Below are positions 55,316-63,235 of a stretch of DNA of 64,000 nucleotides, piece by piece. Source of the DNA: Mesorhizobium sp. M7A.F.Ca.US.008.03.1.1 (lineage in GTDB: Bacteria; Pseudomonadota; Alphaproteobacteria; Rhizobiales; Rhizobiaceae); the NCBI RefSeq assembly GCF_003997495.1, contig NZ_RZRU01000002.1, positions 1-64,000 on the forward strand, written 5' to 3'. The position numbers and the translations under genes are program-made. Each line of letters opens with the position of its first letter. The first letter of the stretch is position 1. The notes beneath the pieces are model-generated. The model ran no database searches. It saw only the letters and a program-made list of their open reading frames with translations, and was not told where the DNA came from.

Positions 55316-56467
55316 ATGAGGCTGTGGTGGTTAGCAAAATCCCGCAAGGCCGCCCGCAAGCTGCCATCGGCAGCCAGTTTCCGCACTGAAATCATCGCCG
55401 ACGTCTTCGTTCCGGAACGGGCGGAGGACGTGCGCTTCTTCAGCCGCAAGCTGGTTCACCCCGGCCGGCTTCGCCGCTTTTCCAACAAGGATCTCCGCGA
55501 AGGCCTGCTGTCCGTCTTCTATCTCCTGGTGGCAGCGGCACTGCCGGTGCGCTGGTGGGCGCCGATCTGCGGCCGCATATCAAGGTTTCGCCTCAAGCGC
55601 CATATGCGCAAGGAATTCCCGGCCTACGCTGCCGCCACACGCGCGGTGCTTGGGGAGGGTATCGATGCACGCAAGCTGTTCGAGGGATTGCTGGCGGCGC
55701 GCCACCGCCGCCGCTTGCAGCTCGCCGCACATCTGGTGGCCGGCCGCTGGTCGCCGACGATCCGGCTGGAGGGGCTGGAGGGGCTGCGGTCGGCCTTGCA
55801 GCGCGGCCACGGCGCCATCCTCTGGTGCGATCAGTTCACCGCCCAGACCATCATCGGCAAGCGCGCCTTGTACGAGGCCGGCATCGAAGCGCATCAGGTG
55901 AGCGTCAACACCCACGGTATTTCCGAATCGGCGTTTGGCTTGCGTTTCCTCAACCCGCCGCTGATCAATGTCGAAAACCGGTTCCTGAAAAGCCGGGTCG
56001 TCTTTGATCGCGACGACGCCTATCAGGTCACCATCCGCATCCAGAAAATCCTGAAGCAGAATGGCGTGGTGGCGATGACCAACACCGTCCATGCCGGCAC
56101 GACCTTCACCGAGGCAGCCATGGGCGAAAGCGGCTGGACGCATCTCGCCTCGGCGCCGGCGAATTTTGCCGCCAGGGGCAGAACCGCCCTGTTTGCCATG
56201 TCGACCTTCGAAGTGGTTCCCTTCATCGAATACAGGGCCGTGCTCAGCCCCGAACTGACGCCGGAGGCATCTGTCACCCCGGCAACGGACATGGCCAGGG
56301 ATGGCGCCAAGAACATGACTGTGCAGGCGCACTACATCCTGCTCAAGCGCGACCGCCTGCTGGAAGCGCTGAGGCTCTACCCCGAGCAGATGCTGACGTG
56401 GTCCCGCCGGCAGCGGCTGACCGAGGCCCAGGACAGCACCGGCATCGGAATGGATGAAGGCTCATGA
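55316..56467 (+). CDS. LpxL-like acyltransferase homologue lacking the catalytic histidine
   Basis: A 383-residue protein; a TTG at 55247 is another possible start. One membrane segment lies near residues 66-85 (LLSVFYLLVAAALPVRWWAP). The C-terminal 230 residues resemble LpxL/HtrB acyltransferases: RGHGAILWCDQFTAQ aligns with the G-x-AHFGNWE active-site block, and later segments (LKQNGVVAMTNT, FTEAAMGE, PANFAARGRTALF) follow family order. The H-x4-D/E pair is replaced: no His and Gln in place of Glu. It may be inactive, binding or using another mechanism. Its 3' end overlaps the convergent gntK by 6 bp. Confidence 0.6.
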   Translation: MRLWWLAKSRKAARKLPSAASFRTEIIADVFVPERAEDVRFFSRKLVHPGRLRRFSNKDLREGLLSVFYLLVAAALPVRWWAPICGRISRFRLKRHMRKEFPAYAAATRAVLGEGIDARKLFEGLLAARHRRRLQLAAHLVAGRWSPTIRLEGLEGLRSALQRGHGAILWCDQFTAQTIIGKRALYEAGIEAHQVSVNTHGISESAFGLRFLNPPLINVENRFLKSRVVFDRDDAYQVTIRIQKILKQNGVVAMTNTVHAGTTFTEAAMGESGWTHLASAPANFAARGRTALFAMSTFEVVPFIEYRAVLSPELTPEASVTPATDMARDGAKNMTVQAHYILLKRDRLLEALRLYPEQMLTWSRRQRLTEAQDSTGIGMDEGS

Positions 56468-57007
56468 CCGGGATATCAGGCGGACCGCGGCAGCGACGAT
56501 CTCACCGACCGGGCGTGTGGCATCGAGTGTCAAGGCGCGCTCTTCCGCAGCCGGCGGCTCGAGGATGGCGAACTGGCTGTCGACCAGGCTCGCCGGCATG
56601 AAGTGGCCCTTGCGGTTGCCGACGCGCTGCATGGCCGTGGCTGGGTCGATCTCCAGATAGAGGAAGACGATCCCTGGGCAGAAGCCGCTCAGCCGGTCGC
56701 GGTAGCGGCGCTTCAGAGCCGAACAGGCGGCAACCACCCCTTGTCCCTGCCCCACCGACGCCGCGACGCGTTCGCCGATCGCGTTGAGCCAGCCTTCGCG
56801 CAGTTGATCGGTGAGCGGCTCGCCGCTTGCCATGCGTGCGACGTTTTCCGGCGGGTGCAGCCTGTCGCCCTCGATAAAGGCAACGCCCAGAGCGGCGGCA
56901 AGCCCAATACCCACCGCCGACTTGCCGCAGCCGGCGACGCCCATCACCACGATGGCCGGCACCGAGCCGGCGGCGCTCGTCGGCGCCTGTGCTGCCGCTT
57001 CGTCCAC
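56462..57007 (-). CDS. gntK: Gluconokinase
   Basis: A 181-residue carbohydrate kinase of the P-loop gluconokinase family, which phosphorylates gluconate with ATP to 6-phosphogluconate. The P-loop is VVMGVAGCGKSAVG near residues 20-33; FIEGDRLHPPENVARMASGEPL is the substrate-region signature. It lies 2 bp after the last permease gene of the sugar transporter, and the LacI-type regulator fits a gluconate-related operon. The transported sugar may therefore be oxidised to, or be, a gluconate. Confidence 0.9.
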   Translation of the reverse strand: MDEAAAQAPTSAAGSVPAIVVMGVAGCGKSAVGIGLAAALGVAFIEGDRLHPPENVARMASGEPLTDQLREGWLNAIGERVAASVGQGQGVVAACSALKRRYRDRLSGFCPGIVFLYLEIDPATAMQRVGNRKGHFMPASLVDSQFAILEPPAAEERALTLDATRPVGEIVAAAVRLISRS

Positions 57008-57009
57008 TG

Positions 57010-58005
57010 TCAGCGGCTTGCCGGCGCGCGGCCGTAGAGCAGCAGCATGGCGACGATGACCACACCATAGATGATCTGCCGCCCCGCCTCCGGCATCTGC
57101 ATGACCGACAGGATGGATTGCAGCAGCGTGATGAGGATGACACCGGCGACAGTGCCGAGATAGGAGCCGCGCCCGCCCAGGATCGAGGTGCCGCCAAGCA
57201 CCACCGCGGCGATCGACGGCAGCAGATAAGCGTCGCCCATCGACTGGGCGGCCTTGGAGGCATAGCCAGCCAGAAGCACGCCGCCGAAAGCGGAAAGCCC
57301 GCCTGAAACTGCGAAGGCGATCATCACCACCCGGCGCGTGTCGATGCCGGAGAGATAAGCGGCGCGCTCACGATTGCCTATGCCGTAGACGCAGCGGCCG
57401 AAGCTGGTGCGGGTCAGCACGAAGACCATCGCGGCTCCGATCAGCGCCCAGATGACCACGGCATTGGGCACGCCCGGAATGGTAAAGCCGGTCGCCACAT
57501 AGCGCATCGCCACGGTTGCCGAATCCTGCGGCGAGAACCCGCCGGTGTAGACCACCATCAGCCCTTGCGCGACGGCGTTGGTGGCAAGCGTGATGATCAT
57601 CGACGGAATTCTGAGGTAGGCGACACCGAAGCCGTTGACGATACCGATCAGCACCCCGCAGAAAATGCCGAACGGAATGGCCAGCGCCACGCCGAGCGGA
57701 CCATAGGCGGCCGCCGCGCAGGCCATCATGGCCCCTACGGCCACCGACCACGGCACCGACAGGTCGATCTGGCCGAGCAGGATGACTAGCATCATGCCGG
57801 TGGCGATGACGCCGAGGAATGAAGCCACCTTGAGCTGCTGCAGAAGATATTCAGGCGACAGGAAGCTTCTGGAATAGAGGCTGCCCAGGAAAAGCAAAAG
57901 TACGATGCAGGCGAAGGCCGTCAGCACCGCCGGATCGGCGCGGCGGATGAATCTGGGCATGCGGCCGGCAATGCCGCCAAGGGTCGTTTCGCTCACAGGA
58001 ACCAC
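57010..58005 (-). CDS. Ribose-type sugar ABC transporter permease
   Basis: A 331-residue RbsC-type inner-membrane permease with about ten hydrophobic segments and the family region GQIDLSVPWSVAVGAMMACAA, GSYLGTVAGVILITLLQSIL. It overlaps the previous permease gene by 13 bp on the minus strand, consistent with coupled translation. A second permease of the same type precedes it, so the channel is probably a heterodimer. Confidence 0.9.
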   Translation of the reverse strand: MVPVSETTLGGIAGRMPRFIRRADPAVLTAFACIVLLLFLGSLYSRSFLSPEYLLQQLKVASFLGVIATGMMLVILLGQIDLSVPWSVAVGAMMACAAAAYGPLGVALAIPFGIFCGVLIGIVNGFGVAYLRIPSMIITLATNAVAQGLMVVYTGGFSPQDSATVAMRYVATGFTIPGVPNAVVIWALIGAAMVFVLTRTSFGRCVYGIGNRERAAYLSGIDTRRVVMIAFAVSGGLSAFGGVLLAGYASKAAQSMGDAYLLPSIAAVVLGGTSILGGRGSYLGTVAGVILITLLQSILSVMQMPEAGRQIIYGVVIVAMLLLYGRAPASR

Positions 58006-58973
58006 TCCAGCCGGTTGCGGACCCGAAACAGGGCGAAGGCGCCGAGGCTGACGGCGACCAGCAGGATAACGCCCTGGAACAATGGCTGCCAGAGCGGATC
58101 GAAATCGAACACGAACAACAGGTCGCCGATCGTACGGAAGGCCAGCGCGCCGAAGATCGCGCCGATGGCGCTGCCCTTGCCGCCGAACAGCGAGACGCCG
58201 CCGAGCACGACCGCGGCAATCGAGAACAGCGTGTAGGCGTTGCCGCTGGCATAGGCCGCGTCACCGGTATAGGTGAAGAATGTCAGGAACAGCCCGCCGA
58301 TCGCGGCGAGCAGCCCCGCAAGCGCGTAGGCGGCGAACTTGCCACGCCGGATCGGCACGCCGGACATGTAGGCTGCCATCTCCGAGGAACCGGCCGCATA
58401 AGCCGCGCGGCCAAGCACCGAACGGCTGAACGGCACCCAGACGACCAGCACCACGGCCAGCAGCACCACCAGGCTCGCCGGCACCACGCCGAACACCCGC
58501 CCGGTCAGCGCGTCGGCAAGGTCCTCGTTGACCGAACCGCCTGGAAAGGGTCGCAGCAGCAGCGCGATGCCGAAATAGACAGCACCCGTTGCGATGGTGG
58601 CGACAATCGGCTGCAGGCGTCCATAGATGACGATGGCACCGTTGATAGCCCCGCACAGCAGTCCTGTGCCAAGCACCGCAACGACCCCGAACGCGGTTTC
58701 GACGCCGGTACCGATGACCAGCCACGAAGCCAGGCAATTGGTCAGCGTGAAGATCATGCCGACGGAAAGGTCGATGCCGGCGGTGATCACCACCAGCGTC
58801 TGGGCCATCGCCACAAAGGCGAGCAGCACGCCCTTGTTCGAGGCCGTCTGCACGACGTTGGCGGTGAAGCCGGCCGGATGGTTCGAGGTGTAGATGACGA
58901 ACATGACGATGAAGATGCCGAACGCCAGCAGCGTTCCGCGCTGTTCGGCCAGCCAGTAGCGCCAATCTTTCAC
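57993..58973 (-). CDS. Ribose-type sugar ABC transporter permease
   Basis: A 326-residue RbsC-type permease with ITAGIDLSVGMIFTLTNCLASW and GKGSAIGAIFGALAFRTIGD, both typical of the family, and hydrophobic helices throughout. Its start overlaps the ATPase stop by 4 bp (ATGA). It pairs with the next permease. Confidence 0.9.
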   Translation of the reverse strand: MKDWRYWLAEQRGTLLAFGIFIVMFVIYTSNHPAGFTANVVQTASNKGVLLAFVAMAQTLVVITAGIDLSVGMIFTLTNCLASWLVIGTGVETAFGVVAVLGTGLLCGAINGAIVIYGRLQPIVATIATGAVYFGIALLLRPFPGGSVNEDLADALTGRVFGVVPASLVVLLAVVLVVWVPFSRSVLGRAAYAAGSSEMAAYMSGVPIRRGKFAAYALAGLLAAIGGLFLTFFTYTGDAAYASGNAYTLFSIAAVVLGGVSLFGGKGSAIGAIFGALAFRTIGDLLFVFDFDPLWQPLFQGVILLVAVSLGAFALFRVRNRLEWFL

Positions 58974-60517
58974 GCGTCCGCTCCCAGGCCCACCGGGCTC
59001 TCCTCGCCATGGATGTTGAGCGCGCTTGATATCAGCGCCCGCTCGGTGATCTCTGCGCCGACCAGCTCGCGCTTGACCGCCCCGTCATAGAGCACCAGAA
59101 CCCGGTCGCAGCAGCCGATCAGTTCGTCATAGTCGGTCGAATAGAACAGGATCGCCGCGCCCGTGTCGGCGAGCTTGCGCATCAGTTGGTAGAGCTCCTG
59201 CTTGGTGCCGACATCGATGCCGCGCGTCGGATCGTTGAGCAGGATGATGCGCGGCTGCCGCATCAGCCATTTGGCGATGACCACTTTCTGCTGGTTGCCG
59301 CCCGACAGCGCGCCGACCGGAATGTCGAGGCCTGCCGTCTTGATCGCCAGCAGACCGACCATGTCGTCGATAAGCCGCTGCTCGGCGGCGCGGTCGATGA
59401 TGCCGGCTTTCGACAGCCGGTCCAGCGCGGCGAAGGAAAGGTTTTCGCGCACCGTCATCGGCAGCATCAGTCCTTCGGTCTTGCGGTCCTCCGGGATGAG
59501 CGCCATGCCGATGTGGTCATCGCGCGCGGCGGATGGACTGGCGATCGCCGCCGGCTTGCCGTCGATCAAGATCTGGCCAGACAGGCCGCGCAGCACACCG
59601 AAGAAGGCGAGCAGCAATTCGCGTTGGCCCTGGCCGTCGAGGCCACCAAGGCCGACCACTTCACCTGCCCTGACGGTCAGTGAGATGTCGTGCAGCCGGT
59701 CGGCCCATGAGAGCTTGCGGGCCTCGAGCCTGGGGGCTGCGGTGGCAGGCACGGCCGCCGGCTTGGGCGGAAAGATATGGCTGTATTCGCGGCCGATCAT
59801 CAGTTCGACCACCTCATTGTCGCTCTTCGAGCCGGCTGGATAGCTGGCGACATTGCGGCCGTTGCGAAACACCGTGCAGTGGTCGGCAAGCTCGGCGATC
59901 TCGTTCATGCGGTGCGAGATGTAAAGCAGCGCCAGCCCTTCCGAGCGCAAGCGCTTGAGCACGCTGAAGATCTTGGCGACGTCGGTCGCGGTCAGTGCCG
60001 AGGTCGCTTCGTCAAGGATCAGGATGCGCGGCTTCCTGGCCAGCGCCTTGGCGATCTCGACCATTTGGCGGCGCGACAATGGCAGGTCCTTGACCAGCGC
60101 CAGCGGGTGGATATCGGCGGCGCCCGCCCGTGCCAACGCCTCCTCGGCGATGCGGCGCTGCGCCTTGCGGTCGATCATGCCGAAACGCTTCGGCGGATCG
60201 GAAATGACAATGTTGTCGGCAACGCTGAGTTCGGGGACCAGCGACAGTTCCTGGAAGATGCAGACGATACCGGCCTTGTTCGCAGCGCCTGGCGAGGCGA
60301 ACGTCACCTCGCCTCCATCCAGCGTCATGCGCCCTTCGTCGGGCGCGACAACACCCGCCATGACCTTGATCAGCGTCGATTTGCCGGCGCCGTTTTCGCC
60401 GAGAATGGCGTGAATGCTGCCTGATGAGACCGAAAGCTCGGCCTTCTCCAACGCCCGCACACCACCATAGCGCTTGGATATGCCTTCCATCCGGAAGAGC
60501 GGAACCATACCGTCCAT
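58970..60517 (-). CDS. Sugar ABC transporter ATP-binding protein (RbsA-like, double ATPase)
   Basis: A 515-residue double-domain ATPase. The first domain has Walker A GENGAGKST near residues 37-45 and Walker B LILDEATSALT; its signature motif reads LSRRQMVEIAKALAR, without the usual Gly-Gly. The second domain has LSGGNQQKVVIAKWL and LLNDPTRGID, as in other RbsA-type proteins with a degenerate second Walker A. It energises the two permeases. GGGAGGG precedes the start. Confidence 0.92.
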   Translation of the reverse strand: MDGMVPLFRMEGISKRYGGVRALEKAELSVSSGSIHAILGENGAGKSTLIKVMAGVVAPDEGRMTLDGGEVTFASPGAANKAGIVCIFQELSLVPELSVADNIVISDPPKRFGMIDRKAQRRIAEEALARAGAADIHPLALVKDLPLSRRQMVEIAKALARKPRILILDEATSALTATDVAKIFSVLKRLRSEGLALLYISHRMNEIAELADHCTVFRNGRNVASYPAGSKSDNEVVELMIGREYSHIFPPKPAAVPATAAPRLEARKLSWADRLHDISLTVRAGEVVGLGGLDGQGQRELLLAFFGVLRGLSGQILIDGKPAAIASPSAARDDHIGMALIPEDRKTEGLMLPMTVRENLSFAALDRLSKAGIIDRAAEQRLIDDMVGLLAIKTAGLDIPVGALSGGNQQKVVIAKWLMRQPRIILLNDPTRGIDVGTKQELYQLMRKLADTGAAILFYSTDYDELIGCCDRVLVLYDGAVKRELVGAEITERALISSALNIHGEESPVGLGADA

Positions 60518-60560
60518 CGGCCCTCCCGAGGCACTTTGACGACCAGGGTATCGAGTGGCC

Positions 60561-60586
60561 GGCGCCGCGGGAGATCCCGCGGCGCC
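60561..60586 (-). other. Perfect 12-bp-stem hairpin between the binding-protein and ATPase genes
   Basis: Two perfect 12-base GC-rich arms (60561-60572 and 60575-60586) are separated by only two bases, just after the binding-protein stop codon. There is no T tract. Such a hairpin probably stabilises the upstream mRNA or reduces read-through into the ATPase gene, giving more binding protein than transporter. Confidence 0.7.
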
Positions 60587-60597
60587 GTATATGCTGC

Positions 60598-61722
60598 CTA
60601 TTGGTCCGCCTTGGTCTGGCCCATGATTTCCTGCGCCGTGAAATTGATGCCGCAGGTCGGGAAGGAGTTGCCGACGAAGAAATTATCGGACTGGTCGGGG
60701 AAGAAGTCCTGACCGGCCTTGAAGTTCGGATCCTCGACAATCGCCAGCGGCAGCTTGACGGCTTGCGGAACGACATTGCCTTCGAGTGCGGCAATCGCCG
60801 TCTTGATGGCAACCGCCACCTGGGCCGGACCGGTACCAGCCGAAGAGCATTTCAGCCCGTCCGCAGCGTGAGCGGCGCAGAACTTGCGGAAGCCATTCTC
60901 GGTCTCGCCGCCGAACGGCACGAATGGATGCTTGGCATCGATCATCGCCTGCACGATGCCGGTATCGCCGCCCTGCCCGGTGACGCCGTCGAAGGGGCCG
61001 TTGGTGGCGATGGCGTCGGCTGAAGCCTTTTGCGCCACGCCGTCATCCCATTTGCCAACCACTTCGGTGACCTCCCACTTCTTGCCGGAAGCGTCGAGAG
61101 CCTCATGGATGCCGTTGTGGCGGTCGGTATCGACCGAGGTGCCGGCAACGCCGCGCACTTCGAGCACCTTGCCGCCATTCGGCACATGGCCGACCAGCCA
61201 TTTGCCCCATAGCTCGCCAAGACCCTTCTGGTCGACGTTGACGTTGATGGCGTCCTTGGTGTCGAGAATGTTGTCGAAGGCAACCAGAATGACACCGGCT
61301 TCCTTGGCGCGCTTGATGACCGGCCCGAAAGCGGTCGGGTTCTGCGCGTTGACGACGATCGCGTCATAGCCCGAATCAATGAAGTTGTTGATCGCCGAAA
61401 TCTGCGCCGGCACGTCTTCGCCGGTCGAGACGACCTTGAATTCCTTCAGCTTCGCGGCGACGTCCTTCTGTGCCGCATAGGCCTTCGCCGTCTGCACCAT
61501 CTGGATGCGCCAGGTGTTGGCGATGTAGCCGTTGGCGAGCGCGATCCGATATGGACCGTCTTTCTTGGGGAACTTGAAGAATTGGGTGTCAGCGGCCCAT
61601 GGCGCGAAGCAGTCCGGCTCGGCGGACGGTCCCTTGACGATTTCGGGGTCGGCGATCGCCGACGAGCTCAACATGACAAATGCAGTGGCGGCAACGACGC
61701 CACCAATGAGTGACTTGATCAT
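60598..61722 (-). CDS. Sugar ABC transporter substrate-binding protein
   Basis: A 374-residue periplasmic binding protein of the ribose/galactose type (type I periplasmic fold). The signal peptide is MIKSLIGGVVAATAFVMLSS with cleavage near SAIA. The mature protein contains NGYIANTWRIQMVQTAKAYA, YDAIVVNAQNPTAFGPVIKRA and LVAFDNILDTKDA, typical of the fold. A GGGAGG ribosome site precedes the ATG. It is first in the operon with ATPase, two permeases and gluconokinase. Ligand unknown. Confidence 0.92.
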   Translation of the reverse strand: MIKSLIGGVVAATAFVMLSSSAIADPEIVKGPSAEPDCFAPWAADTQFFKFPKKDGPYRIALANGYIANTWRIQMVQTAKAYAAQKDVAAKLKEFKVVSTGEDVPAQISAINNFIDSGYDAIVVNAQNPTAFGPVIKRAKEAGVILVAFDNILDTKDAINVNVDQKGLGELWGKWLVGHVPNGGKVLEVRGVAGTSVDTDRHNGIHEALDASGKKWEVTEVVGKWDDGVAQKASADAIATNGPFDGVTGQGGDTGIVQAMIDAKHPFVPFGGETENGFRKFCAAHAADGLKCSSAGTGPAQVAVAIKTAIAALEGNVVPQAVKLPLAIVEDPNFKAGQDFFPDQSDNFFVGNSFPTCGINFTAQEIMGQTKADQ

Positions 61723-62026
61723 CGATATTCCTCCCAGTTGCAGTTCTGATTGTTGTTGGCTGCTGTGACGTCTCGCGCGTCAGATCCGGAACCTCCCGCC
61801 TAACTCTGCCGCGCCTTTCGGTGGCTGAATGTCGCCCCGATCCCCTCCCTTGCTCCCCGGTAATGCCGGAAAAAACCTATCATATTATCCATAATAAACA
61901 AGTATGAGTTGTCGCTTATATATAATAAACAGGTTTTGCTGTTTGTTACGAGCACCTTTCCGGCGAAAGTGGTAGCGCTACCATTCCGCAGTGTAAAGCG
62001 TCATTCGCACAGTGGCGAATGCGTGT
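61723..62026. promoter_or_regulatory. Promoter region of the sugar operon
   Basis: This 304-bp gap between the LacI gene and the binding-protein gene has an AT-rich core (61870-61950). It contains ATAATAAACA repeats and an AAACAG-N6-CTGTTT palindrome (61926-61943) that could hold the minus-strand promoter. The LacI-type operator is annotated separately. No gene was found in it. Confidence 0.5.
61970..61983. promoter_or_regulatory. LacI-family operator TGGTAGCGCTACCA
   Basis: A perfect 14-bp palindrome with a central CG, the typical form of LacI-family sites. It lies upstream of the AT-rich promoter of the sugar operon and 44 bp beyond the 3' end of the LacI-type gene, which is the obvious candidate to bind it. 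Confidence 0.75.
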
Positions 62027-63055
62027 TCACCGGTCGGTGCTCTCGCGGCGCTTGAGTTCGAAACCGAGATCGATGACCCGTTGATCAGGCCTGTTGCCGG
62101 CAATTGCCGCGAGCGCCATGGCGACCGCTCGTCGGCCGATCTCGTAGCGGTGAGTGCGGATGCTGGTGACCGATGGAAACGCCACCTGCATCATGTCGAG
62201 ATCATTGAAGCCGACGATGCCGATCGTCTTCGGCACTGCGATCGAAGCGCGATGGCATTCGAACAACACGCCGAGCGCGATGTCGTCATTGTTGCAGAAG
62301 ACACCGTCGAGCGTCGGCACCTTGGCCAACGCGTCGCGGAGCATTTCGCGGCCGAGCGACACGCTGGACAGCACCGGCGTGGTGGTGACAAGGCGCGGGT
62401 CGAACAGGCCCGCGGCCTCCATAGCCGCGCGATAGCCGGCAAGGCGCCGCTGCGAACGCGGGTCCATGCGCGCGCCGATGAAGCCGATGCGGCGATAGCC
62501 CGCCTCGATCAGATGCTCGGTCGCCGCCCTGCCGCCGTCGAGATGCGAGAAGCCGACCATCATGTCGACCGGATCTGGACCGGTTTCCATGACCTGCACC
62601 ACCGGGCAGCCGGCGTTCTCCAGCAGTTTTCGCGAGGTCGGCGTCTGGTCGATGCCGGCGACGATCAGCGCTGCCGGCCGCTGCGAGCCGAATAGCTGCA
62701 GCAGCCGCTCTTCCTCAAGGCCGGAATAGTGGGTGTTGCCAAGCTGGATGCGGAACGGGCTGGCCGACAGGCTGTCATAGATGCCGCGCACCACTTCGGC
62801 AAAGACATTGTTGGTAAGTGACGGCACCAGCACGCCGAACACTTCGGCGCGCGCCGAGGCCAGCGCCCGTGCATTCGGGTCCGGCACGTAACCGAGCTCG
62901 TCGACGGCGGCCTGGATCTGGCGGCGCAGCTCTTCGGACACACGCTCCGGCTCGCGCAAGGCGCGCGACACGGTGATGGCGCCGACGCCGGCCTTGCGCG
63001 CGACATCCGCGATGGTCGGGCGGCCGCCACCCCGGCGTGAGCGCGGCTTGATCAC
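62027..63055 (-). CDS. LacI-family transcriptional regulator
   Basis: A 342-residue LacI/GntR-type regulator. The N-terminal helix-turn-helix and hinge are RPTIADVARKAGVGAITVSRAL and PDPNARALASARA; the rest is a type I periplasmic-binding-like sensor domain (FGVLVPSLTNNVFAEVV, GIVGFNDLDMMQVAFPSVTS). The start is uncertain: no ATG lies in frame, so a GTG at 63055 is proposed, with other GTGs at 63079 and 63172. It precedes the sugar operon on the same strand, and a matching operator lies between them. The inducer may be gluconate or a related sugar acid. Confidence 0.88.
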   Translation of the reverse strand: MIKPRSRRGGGRPTIADVARKAGVGAITVSRALREPERVSEELRRQIQAAVDELGYVPDPNARALASARAEVFGVLVPSLTNNVFAEVVRGIYDSLSASPFRIQLGNTHYSGLEEERLLQLFGSQRPAALIVAGIDQTPTSRKLLENAGCPVVQVMETGPDPVDMMVGFSHLDGGRAATEHLIEAGYRRIGFIGARMDPRSQRRLAGYRAAMEAAGLFDPRLVTTTPVLSSVSLGREMLRDALAKVPTLDGVFCNNDDIALGVLFECHRASIAVPKTIGIVGFNDLDMMQVAFPSVTSIRTHRYEIGRRAVAMALAAIAGNRPDQRVIDLGFELKRRESTDR

Positions 63056-63235
63056 GGACGCGCTCGCCCGGAAACGCACCCGGCAGGGCGCGGTTTCGAC
63101 ACGATCGTCTTTGCTGTCTCCATCTCGTCGGCCCTTTGCCGCCCCAACTCGCCTTCTGGCGTCGCGCGGCACCCGCCGGTTGTCAAGCCAAGGCGCGTGC
63201 CGGGCTTACGTGCGTGTGAAGACCACCGACTTCCT

